From positions 1 to 5,628 of the forward strand of contig JAOZNS010000171.1 of NCBI GenBank assembly GCA_029933635.1: a DNA stretch of 5,628 bases, in the 5' to 3' direction. This DNA comes from Candidatus Zixiibacteriota bacterium (GTDB taxonomy: Bacteria; Zixibacteria; MSB-5A5; SM1-73). Made by a program: the position numbers and the translations under genes. Shown in pieces: positions 1-5,628 of this stretch (within the stretch, counting starts at the first letter, position 1; every line of letters begins with the position of its first letter). The notes under the pieces were generated by a model. That model ran no database searches. It saw nothing but the letters and a program-made list of their open reading frames with translations, and was not told the DNA's origin.

Positions 1-337
1 TGATGCCGAGGAAAACTTTAATTTTTTTAACAAACAGATATGCTTGATCGGCCATTCCCACCACCCGGCTATCATTAAGAAATATGATAAGAAACACTGC
101 TTTCTGCATCCCGAAAGCTTCACCCAGATAGAAAAGGGATTTAAGTATATCATAAATATCGGCTCGGTGGGACAGCCACGCGACGGATCCAATCAGGCCT
201 GCTACCTGATCTATGATACCCAGAAGAAGATAGCCACCCTGAAAAGGCTTTCTTACGATTTCAAAAAGACTCAGGCCAAGATGAAAAAAAGGGGGTTGCC
301 TCGATTCTTAATTGATCGATTGGCGGTGGGAAGGTAG
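1..337 (+). CDS. Metallophosphoesterase family protein, C-terminal part (5' truncated by window)
   Basis: The reading frame is open from base 2 to a TAG at 335-337, giving 111 visible codons; the true start lies upstream of the window. Two signatures of calcineurin-like metallophosphoesterases (YfcE/COG0639-like group) are visible. The first is GHSHHP (bases 50-67), matching the family GH(T/S)HxP motif whose histidines help bind the two catalytic metals. The second is NIGSVGQPRDGS (bases 155-190), the usual N(P/I)GSVGQPRDG strand-loop. Family members are cytoplasmic metal-dependent phosphoesterases acting on phosphodiesters or nucleotides; the substrate cannot be read from this fragment. The metal ligands of the N-terminal half (DxH, GDxxD, GNH(D/E)) are outside the window. 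After the second motif comes a Lys/Arg-rich tail (residues KKTQAKMKKRG) that ends shortly before the stop. The fragment looks intact at its 3' end. The family call is firm and the function within the family is open. Confidence 0.9.
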   Translation, partial: DAEENFNFFNKQICLIGHSHHPAIIKKYDKKHCFLHPESFTQIEKGFKYIINIGSVGQPRDGSNQACYLIYDTQKKIATLKRLSYDFKKTQAKMKKRGLPRFLIDRLAVGR

Positions 338-348
338 CCGGGCAAAAG

Positions 349-374
349 GATTTTTTCACCCCTGAAAAAGTTTT
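349..374 (+). terminator. AT-rich hairpin, possible weak terminator after the phosphoesterase
   Basis: TTTTTCA (352-358) pairs perfectly with TGAAAAA (363-369) around a CCCC loop (359-362). One more A-T pair and two G-T wobbles extend the stem to about 10 bp (349-358 with 363-372). It begins 12 bases after the phosphoesterase stop and runs into a short TTTT (371-374). The position suits transcription termination, but the stem is almost all A-T and the T-run is short, so it would be weak. It might instead be a folding element of the next gene's leader. Confidence 0.3.
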
Positions 375-392
375 AGCTAAAGGGGGCTACTG

Positions 393-415
393 CAAAAATA
401 GAAGCCTGATTTTTG
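393..415 (+). other. Second AT-rich hairpin in the kinase upstream region
   Basis: CAAAAAT (393-399) and ATTTTTG (409-415) are perfect 7-bp arms around a 9-base loop. Just upstream is a 10-base palindrome, TTTAGCTAAA (372-381), and just downstream an 8-base palindrome, GCAATTGC (418-425). The cluster lies between the phosphoesterase stop and the kinase start, where a promoter or operator would be expected. No convincing paired -35/-10 boxes were found; the best -10-like hexamer is TAAAAT at 452-457. AT-rich DNA makes short inverted repeats by chance, so the functional call is weak. Confidence 0.2.
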
Positions 416-530
416 AAGCAATTGCAGTGGGGGAGTTTTTCATTTCGAATGTAAAATTATTTATTTAGCTCAGTCTTCAAACATTCTCGAAGGTTGAATC
501 GGGCGAATCAGAGGCGTTTTTGCTTGTTTT

Positions 531-541
531 GAGGGGAGGAA
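531..541 (+). promoter_or_regulatory. Ribosome binding site that decides the TTG start of the receptor kinase
   Basis: GAGGGGAGGAA contains a near-consensus Shine-Dalgarno (GGAGG at 535-539) four bases before the TTG at 544. The frame is open further upstream to a TTG at 520, but choosing that codon would place this strong site inside the coding sequence and leave the start without a comparable one. The first in-frame ATG is far downstream, after the first membrane helix and close to the CHASE2 domain. TTG 544 is therefore the best start. Confidence 0.65.
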
Positions 542-543
542 AG

Positions 544-2985
544 TTGAAAGCAAACATCACAAGACAAAAACCGAAAGTTATCCTTCAAAATCTCTTAAAA
601 AGATTTTCTGGGCTGATCTTATACATACTGATAACCATCCTGGTTATCTCCCTCTACGGTGGAAAGTATGAATTTCTGGAGAGGGGTGCTCAGAAGATGC
701 AGGATGAGATGTTTAAGCTCAGAGGAGAAACTGAGGCTTCTCCGGCGGAGATAATTATAATAGGAATAGATGACAGATCTATAGATCATTTAGGGAGATG
801 GCCCTGGCAGAGGGATCTTCTGGCTCAGCTGATCTTTGATATTTCCCAAGGCTCTCCCCGGCTAATAGGGCTGGATATATTTCTTCCGGAGGCAATCGAT
901 GAGGATACCTCCGGACGCACAGAACTTCTGGCTTATCAGGTTGAGGAAGCGGGAAACGTTATTCTTCCCATCTATTTTAATCTTTCAGATGTGGGCCTCG
1001 CATCTGCAAAGGCTCCCCCTGCGATTGAACGATCTGCCATAGGTCGCATCATGGATTTGAAAAGGAATGGGTCCTCATTTCTTCAGGGTAGACAGCTCTA
1101 TTACCCCAGCTATCAGTTGCTTGAGGTCTCATCTGGCTTCGGACACATCAATATTGATTACGATCCAGATGGGTTGATCAGAAAAGAGCCGCTTTTGATC
1201 AGCTATGATGGATATCTGTACCCATCGTTTGGATTGCAGGTGGCCCTGAATTATCTTAAGATCAAACCAGATCAGCTTAAGTCCGGAGAAGTGCGCGGCT
1301 TGGTTTTGGGAAAATTTACCATCCCCACAGATAAAAGACGCCGAATGTTTTTAAATTATCATGGACCCAATCTGAGCTTTAAACGGGTTTCGGCAAAGGG
1401 GGTTTTAGCCGGTCAGATCGAACCCAAGATATTCCATAACAAAATAGTGCTGGTGGGTTTGACCTCCACCGAGTCGAAAACCTGGATCAATATTCCAGCT
1501 TTCGGTCAGATAAATGAGGTGGAAAGGATTGCCACGGTTGTTGACAACATAATACATCGCAACTTCTTAACTCTTCTTTCTCCATTTTGGAATGTTCTGA
1601 TTTTGATTCTGATTGGCGTCTTTTGTGCTCTGGTGCTCCCTAACGTCTCTTTAACATACAGAATAGTAATTCTTCTGATATTTCTGTTTGTGGTTTTCAA
1701 CTTTAGTTATATTCTTTTCTCCTCCTTCGGAATTTTGACCAAGCCAATCTATCCCATCTTGGAACTTTTGTTCTTCCTGATTGCCGCTCCTGCCGTCAAA
1801 TCCAAGATTGTGTCAGACCTTAAGATAGAAGAAAAAAAGCTGGGATTAAAAGAGCATACCTCCATTAAGACCAGAGCCCAGAGAAGTGGGATAACCCAGA
1901 AATCGATGGATGTTTCAACTCAAACTGAGATTGAGGAATCGATCCCCGAAAGGACCGAGCCTATGTATTCAGAAATTGCCGAATCAAAGGAAGGGGATAA
2001 AGGAGAGCAAGGAAAATCAACAGTTTCGTCTTCATCTAAAACTGACCTGTCTTCGGAGAAGACGGTTGCATTTTCACAACCATCCACCTCTTCTAATCCT
2101 CCCAAGGAAGCCTCCACCCCTATCCCTGTTGGGGAGTCTCTTTCTCGATTGGGACGTTACCAGATAATTCAGCTTTTAGGAAAGGGGGGAATGGGCACGG
2201 TATATAAGGGGTTGGATCCGATGCTGGATAGATCAGTGGCCCTCAAGACCATAAGATGGGATTTCCATCTCTCAGTTGCTGAGCTCGGAGAACTCAAGGA
2301 GAGATTGATTCGCGAAGCTAAAGCTGCGGGCAAGCTTTCTCATCCAAACATAGTGACCATCTATGATGTGGGAGAGGAGGCGGGACTGCATTACATAGCC
2401 ATGGAGTATCTTTCCGGCTACACTTTGGAGGATTTTATCCGAAAGAAGGGTGAGCTAAATTACAGGATCGTCGCCAAAATCATCATGCAAACCTGCGAGG
2501 CATTAAGCTATGCTCACCACCATGGAATCGTGCATCGGGATATAAAACCTGCCAATATCATGCTTTTGGACGATTTTCAGGTGAAGGTGATGGATTTTGG
2601 AATCGCCAGACTGGAGACCGCCTCCATGACTCGAAGCAACGTGGCTTTAGGCACTCCCTATTACATCTCCCCGGAGCAGTTGGAGGGAAAGCCAGCGGAC
2701 AAAAGATCGGACATCTTCTCTTTGGGGGTGGTGGTCTATGAGCTTCTCACAAGACAGAAGCCTTTTCAGGGAGAAAACATAAGTTCACTTATGTATCGTA
2801 TTCTGAATTACGAACCTCCTCCCCCTTCACAGGTAAACGAAAAAACTCCATTGGTCTTTGATAGGATAGTAGCTAAAGCCATGGCGAAAAAACCTGAAAA
2901 GAGATTCCAAGATGCGGAGGAGATAAGCAAAATACTGAAGGAATTTATCTCAAGCTTCATCGTTACCCGGGGCATCCGAATATAG
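544..2985 (+). CDS. CHASE2-domain transmembrane receptor serine/threonine protein kinase
   Basis: From TTG 544 this encodes about 813 residues (numbering from that start). Residues 23-40 form a membrane helix. A CHASE2 sensor domain covers about 66-337, with the typical opening IIIIGIDDRSIDHLGRWPW and the LIGLDIFLPE strand. Three more helices lie near 344-365, 372-393 and 399-418, the arrangement known for CHASE2 receptors. A charged, Ser/Thr/Pro-rich linker (about 419-538) leads to a complete Hanks-type kinase (about 539-802). The kinase has the glycine loop GKGGMG (546-551), VALK lysine 568, helix-C Glu 591, HRDIKPAN (664-671), DFG (684-686), a Thr/Ser-bearing activation loop, GTPYYISPE (703-711) and the SDIFSLG Asp 723. 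All catalytic residues are present, so it should be an active ATP-dependent Ser/Thr kinase. The domain order predicts the sensor outside the membrane and the kinase in the cytoplasm. The ligand and substrates are unknown. No PASTA or other C-terminal domain follows; the protein stops about 11 residues after the kinase fold. Confidence 0.95.
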   Translation: MKANITRQKPKVILQNLLKRFSGLILYILITILVISLYGGKYEFLERGAQKMQDEMFKLRGETEASPAEIIIIGIDDRSIDHLGRWPWQRDLLAQLIFDISQGSPRLIGLDIFLPEAIDEDTSGRTELLAYQVEEAGNVILPIYFNLSDVGLASAKAPPAIERSAIGRIMDLKRNGSSFLQGRQLYYPSYQLLEVSSGFGHINIDYDPDGLIRKEPLLISYDGYLYPSFGLQVALNYLKIKPDQLKSGEVRGLVLGKFTIPTDKRRRMFLNYHGPNLSFKRVSAKGVLAGQIEPKIFHNKIVLVGLTSTESKTWINIPAFGQINEVERIATVVDNIIHRNFLTLLSPFWNVLILILIGVFCALVLPNVSLTYRIVILLIFLFVVFNFSYILFSSFGILTKPIYPILELLFFLIAAPAVKSKIVSDLKIEEKKLGLKEHTSIKTRAQRSGITQKSMDVSTQTEIEESIPERTEPMYSEIAESKEGDKGEQGKSTVSSSSKTDLSSEKTVAFSQPSTSSNPPKEASTPIPVGESLSRLGRYQIIQLLGKGGMGTVYKGLDPMLDRSVALKTIRWDFHLSVAELGELKERLIREAKAAGKLSHPNIVTIYDVGEEAGLHYIAMEYLSGYTLEDFIRKKGELNYRIVAKIIMQTCEALSYAHHHGIVHRDIKPANIMLLDDFQVKVMDFGIARLETASMTRSNVALGTPYYISPEQLEGKPADKRSDIFSLGVVVYELLTRQKPFQGENISSLMYRILNYEPPPPSQVNEKTPLVFDRIVAKAMAKKPEKRFQDAEEISKILKEFISSFIVTRGIRI

Positions 2986-3253
2986 ACGGATCTAAAGGGT
3001 AAGGATCGTTTTTATCCTGTTTGAGATATAAGATCTATAAAGCAAATATTTAGCAGTATAAAAGGGGACGGATCAGGTCTGAACACAGGGGTAAGATCGA
3101 ATAAGCCTGGGGTTCGAATAAATGGAATGATTAGGTGCTGCACAACTACCCAAGGACGATGAGACGAATTGGTCCCGAATCAACAACCGCCGATCCAGCC
3201 AAAAGGTTCGGATCTTTCCCGCCCAATTGTAAACTGAGAACCCATTAACCGGG

Positions 3254-3297
3254 TAGACCAGCCGATGTTTAAAAGGTGAACCCAGTCTGTTGGTCTA
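3254..3297. repeat. Inverted repeat with 9-bp arms in the intergenic region
   Basis: TAGACCAGC (3254-3262) and GTTGGTCTA (3289-3297) can pair over nine positions, eight Watson-Crick and one G-T, around a 26-base loop. A smaller ACCC/GGGT stem overlaps its left edge. Each arm lies about ten bases after an AACCCA copy (one near 3239, one near 3279), so the two halves also share a loose direct-repeat layout. It could be a structured leader or small RNA, a protein-binding site, or chance; no T-run follows, so it is not a standard terminator. Confidence 0.35.
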
Positions 3298-3441
3298 ATC
3301 AGCATCGCTTGCCTGATCTCATTCATTTTGGTTCTTGTTTTCTCTGTTTCTAAAACGCCTGGAGAGGATCCGGAAAGCATGAACCGCAATGGATGGTCCG
3401 TTTGGGTCCTTACAATTTTGGCAGTTTTCTGAAATTTTCTT

Positions 3442-3456
3442 CCGGTCGCAGACCGG
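3442..3456 (+). other. GC-rich hairpin just upstream of the PAS protein ribosome binding site
   Basis: CCGGTC (3442-3447) and GACCGG (3451-3456) form a perfect 6-bp stem with a GCA loop. Further stems follow at once: GCTC/GAGC (3462-3473), and an alternative CGGC (3454-3457)/GCCG (3467-3470) that cannot form together with the first. The block ends six bases before the Shine-Dalgarno of the next gene and stands out as GC-rich against its surroundings. It has no T-run, so it resembles a 5' untranslated leader structure or DNA-binding site more than a terminator. The function is inferred only from position. Confidence 0.35.
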
Positions 3457-3478
3457 CGATCGCTCAGCCGAGCTTAAC

Positions 3479-3487
3479 GAGGGGGAG
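3479..3487 (+). promoter_or_regulatory. Ribosome binding site of the PAS protein
   Basis: GAGGGGGAG sits three bases before ATG 3491 and closely resembles the GAGGGGAGG site of the receptor kinase. It supports ATG 3491 as the start, which also gives a sensible membrane-anchored N-terminus. Confidence 0.7.
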
Positions 3488-3490
3488 ATT

Positions 3491-5628
3491 ATGAAAATTC
3501 GATACAAAGTTCTTGGTTTGACAGCAATTTGTGGTATGAGTGTTTGGGGGGCTGATTCTCTTTTGGATCATCTTCTTTTTTATGACACCAGTTTCTTTAA
3601 CCTTCAGTCCCCTGTTTTTCTTGGCTTGGACTTCTATATCTGGGGCCTCTGGTTTATATCTTTTCTGATATTTGGCTTGTTTGTCTCCAGTGCCACGGTT
3701 AAGCGCAAAAAGGCGGAGAAGGAACTTAAACGATTCGAACAAGAGCTGAAGAGGATGGAGAAGGCACTGCGTGAGAGTGAAGGAAGATTCAAAGCCATAA
3801 GTTCCTCCCCCTATGATGCCATTTTAATGTTGAACGATGAAGGAAACATTTGTTACTGGAATAAAACTGCCGAAAAGGTGTTCGGCTACCCGGCGTCAGA
3901 GGCTTTGGGCCAAGAATGTCACATATTTCTTGCCCCCAAACGTTTTCACCAAGCTTATAGGAAGGGTTTTGAGAGATTCAAACATACCGGTCAGGGAGCT
4001 GTAGTTGGCAGAAGGATTGAGTTGGTGGCAATAAGAAAAGATAAAGGGGAATTTCCAATTGAATTGTCTGTGTCAGCTATCAAGTTAGAAGGTAAATGGA
4101 ATGCGGTAGGGATGATCAGGGATATCACCGATCGCAAGTTGATGGAGAAAGAGTTAAAAGAATCAGAAGAAAAATTCAGAAACTTAGTCCTCACCGTTCC
4201 TGGTTGCATATATAGTGTTACTCCCCGGGGCAATCTGTTATATATGTCAGAAGCTATTAGATCGATTTTGGGTTATTCACCCAAGAAACTTAGACGAGAT
4301 AGAAATCTCTGGATCAGGCTCATCCATGAGGATGACCGAAAGGAGTTGCTTCCTAAAGTTGAAAGGCTCCTTAAGAAGGGCGAACCTTACGTGCATGAAT
4401 TTCGAATGAGAAGAAAGGATGGAACCTTTGTCTGGATTAAAGATCGTGCAAATGCTATCCTGAACGATGATCGGAAGCCGGTGAAGATAACCGGCGTATT
4501 ATTTGATATCACAGAGGGGAAGCGTGCCGAGGAGGAGCTTAAAAGGAGTGAAGAAAGATTTCGGTCTTTGCTCACAAATATACCAGATGTTACTTGGACA
4601 TCTGACCAAAACGGTAATAGGGTCTTCATCAGTCCCAATGTGGAGAGGATCTATGGATATACACCAGAAGAGATTTGCAAGCAGGGAGATCGCCTGTGGT
4701 TTGGCAGAATCCACCCTGATCATGTGAAGGATGTGAAAGCGGCTTATAGGAATCTGTTCGAGAAAGGGGAACAGTTCGATATTGAGTATAAAATAAGAAG
4801 AAAGGATGGTCAATGGATATGGGTGCACGACAGAGCAGTGGCAAGTTACCAGAAAGATGGTGTGCTTTACGTAGACGGTATTTTTGCCGATATCACCGCT
4901 CGTAAATTGGTGGAAGAGGAATTAAGAAATTATCGGTTTCACCTTGAGGAGATGGTGAAGGAACGAACCGCAGAACTAAGCAGAGCCAACGCAAATCTTG
5001 AGCGCGAAATTGGAGACCGGAAACGAGCAGAGGAGCAGTTGCGGCAGAGTGAAGAATGGCTTTCTACAACCCTCAGGAGCATCGGTGATGGGGTAATTGC
5101 CAGCGATACGAAAGGTCATGTCACCTTCATGAATTTTGTTGCCGAAACTTTGACGGGCTGGGCTTCGCAAAAGGCCAAAGGCAAGCCGATAAAAGAAGTT
5201 TTTAAGATCGTGAACGAAAATACAGGCGAACCAATGGAAATCCCGGTTACCCGGGTTCTCCGAGAAGGCATTATCGTCAGTTTGGCAAATCATACTCTGC
5301 TGTTGCGTGAGGACGGAGCTACAATACCTATTGATGACAGCGCCGCGCCGATCAAACATAAAGATGGAAAAATAATCGGTGTGATTCTGGTCTTCCGTGA
5401 CGTTTCTGATCGAAGGAAGGCTGAAAAGGAGCGGGAGAAACTGATCGCCGAGCTCAAAGAGGCTCTTGCCAAGGTTAAGACATTGAAGGGGTTGATTCCC
5501 ATCTGCGCCCATTGCAAGAAGATAAGGGACGACCGGGGTTACTGGAACCAAATCGAGGAGTATATAAAGGAACATTCTGAAGCAGATTTTAGCCACGGAA
5601 TATGTCCGGAGTGTGCCCGGAAATTATA
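3491..5628 (+). CDS. Membrane-anchored multi-PAS sensor protein with Cys-rich C-terminal module (3' truncated by window)
   Basis: The frame is open from ATG 3491 to the window edge, with 712 complete codons. The N-terminus has a moderately hydrophobic stretch (about 5-22), a short loop with LLFYDTSFF, and a clear membrane helix (about 44-67), followed by a charged coiled-coil segment. Four PAS domains follow at about 99-219, 228-347, 356-474 and 522-643. Each closes with a D(I/V)(T/S) motif: RDITDRK, FDITEGK, ADITARK and RDVSDRR. Each opens after a SE-type linker helix. PAS2 and PAS3 are PAS_3-like, each with RRKDG followed by an aromatic-rich strand. A longer coiled coil (about 476-520, MVKERTAELSRANANLE) separates PAS3 from PAS4. 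No HisKA, HATPase, GGDEF, EAL, cyclase or receiver domain is present. After a final helix (about 643-667) comes a module with Cys 672, 675, 705 and 708 (CAHCKKIRDD, GYW, HGICPEC), probably a zinc- or redox-type knuckle. Similar tails normally end within a few residues after KLY, so little is missing. It is likely a cytoplasm-facing redox, ligand or light sensor that signals through protein contacts. Confidence 0.93.
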   Translation, partial: MKIRYKVLGLTAICGMSVWGADSLLDHLLFYDTSFFNLQSPVFLGLDFYIWGLWFISFLIFGLFVSSATVKRKKAEKELKRFEQELKRMEKALRESEGRFKAISSSPYDAILMLNDEGNICYWNKTAEKVFGYPASEALGQECHIFLAPKRFHQAYRKGFERFKHTGQGAVVGRRIELVAIRKDKGEFPIELSVSAIKLEGKWNAVGMIRDITDRKLMEKELKESEEKFRNLVLTVPGCIYSVTPRGNLLYMSEAIRSILGYSPKKLRRDRNLWIRLIHEDDRKELLPKVERLLKKGEPYVHEFRMRRKDGTFVWIKDRANAILNDDRKPVKITGVLFDITEGKRAEEELKRSEERFRSLLTNIPDVTWTSDQNGNRVFISPNVERIYGYTPEEICKQGDRLWFGRIHPDHVKDVKAAYRNLFEKGEQFDIEYKIRRKDGQWIWVHDRAVASYQKDGVLYVDGIFADITARKLVEEELRNYRFHLEEMVKERTAELSRANANLEREIGDRKRAEEQLRQSEEWLSTTLRSIGDGVIASDTKGHVTFMNFVAETLTGWASQKAKGKPIKEVFKIVNENTGEPMEIPVTRVLREGIIVSLANHTLLLREDGATIPIDDSAAPIKHKDGKIIGVILVFRDVSDRRKAEKEREKLIAELKEALAKVKTLKGLIPICAHCKKIRDDRGYWNQIEEYIKEHSEADFSHGICPECARKL

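Larger units (their letters stand above)
2986..3490. other. Intergenic region of about 505 bases without a convincing gene
   Basis: Between the kinase stop and the PAS protein start no reading frame has both a credible ribosome binding site and a recognisable product. The first part (about 2986-3060) is AT-rich, with several TATAA-like strings but no well-spaced promoter pair. A near-direct repeat, AAAGGGTAAGGATC (2994-3007) and AAAGGGGACGGATC (3061-3074), matches at 12 of 14 bases. The middle holds the inverted repeat at 3254-3297. The last part holds a possible 17-codon ORF (3379-3432) and a GC-rich hairpin (3442-3456). No tRNA, known riboswitch or insertion-sequence end was recognised. The region most likely contains the kinase's 3' end and the promoter and leader of the PAS gene, perhaps with remnants of decayed sequence. 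Confidence 0.6.

Noticed and set aside
520..543. Upstream TTG 520 as the start of the receptor kinase
   Set aside because: It would put the strong GGAGG ribosome binding site inside the gene and has no comparable site of its own; TTG 544 is better placed.
1910..2167. Overlapping frames on both strands opposite the kinase linker
   Set aside because: They arise from the low-complexity Ser/Thr/Pro-rich linker of the receptor kinase, lack ribosome binding sites, and give Leu/Arg/Pro-rich or acidic products without domain features.
3001..3023. AGGAT...ATCCT stem after the kinase stop as a terminator
   Set aside because: The stem is only 5 bp with a 7-base loop and is followed by GTTTGAG, not a T-run; too weak to call.
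3106..3122. GGGGTTCGAATAAAT as the T-arm of a tRNA
   Set aside because: The bases on either side of the TTCGAAT loop do not pair, and no acceptor, D or anticodon arms can be laid out upstream.
3198..3222. GGTTCGGATC followed by CCCGCCCA as a tRNA 3' end
   Set aside because: The loop lacks the invariant A of the T-loop, the T-stem pairs poorly, and no GGGCGGG acceptor strand lies at the expected distance upstream.
3180..3389. Minus-strand frame of 69 codons inside the intergenic region, ending in a Gly/Cys-rich tail
   Set aside because: It would start at TTG without a Shine-Dalgarno, its internal ATG also lacks one, and the product is not recognisable as a family. It overlaps no other gene, so it is not excluded, but nothing positive supports it.
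3340..3425. Cyclic-di-GMP or other known riboswitch in the PAS gene leader
   Set aside because: None of the conserved core strings of the GEMM, TPP, SAM or fluoride aptamers could be matched by eye; only short resemblances were seen.
4976..5596. Minus-strand open frame of about 206 codons
   Set aside because: It lies wholly opposite PAS4 and the Cys-rich module, whose + strand translation shows clear family motifs. The minus product has no recognisable domain and is a shadow of the coding strand.

Overview
The window holds three genes, all on the + strand, from what looks like a signalling-rich, moderately AT-leaning bacterium. Purine-rich Shine-Dalgarno sequences, a likely TTG start, a CHASE2-type receptor Ser/Thr kinase and a multi-PAS protein with a Cys-rich tail fit an environmental bacterium, possibly a Gram-negative or candidate-phylum lineage. 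The sequence alone does not fix the taxon. No mobile element, CRISPR array, tRNA or rRNA was recognised.

Layout. (1) Positions 1-337 are the 3' end of a calcineurin-like metallophosphoesterase whose start lies upstream of the window. (2) Positions 338-543 are a short intergenic region with two AT-rich hairpins, the first of which may be a weak terminator, ending in a strong ribosome binding site. (3) Positions 544-2985 encode a membrane receptor kinase of about 813 residues: one N-terminal membrane helix, a CHASE2 sensor domain outside the membrane, three more membrane helices, a Ser/Thr-rich linker and a complete Hanks-type kinase domain. (4) Positions 2986-3490 are about 505 bases with no convincing gene. 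They contain a long inverted repeat, a compact GC-rich hairpin close to the next start, and a possible 17-codon leader ORF. (5) Positions 3491-5628 encode a membrane-anchored protein with four PAS domains. It runs off the right edge but is probably within a few codons of its end. It has no histidine kinase, GGDEF, EAL or cyclase domain and instead ends in a CxxC...CxxC module.

Together, the two large genes form a small signalling neighbourhood: a receptor that can phosphorylate Ser/Thr, and a PAS sensor with no recognised catalytic output. The 505-base gap suggests separate transcription, so a functional link is only an inference. The most unusual item is the Cys-rich C-terminal module, which occupies the output position of the PAS protein. 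I recall similar tails on PAS proteins of other environmental bacteria but know of no assigned function.
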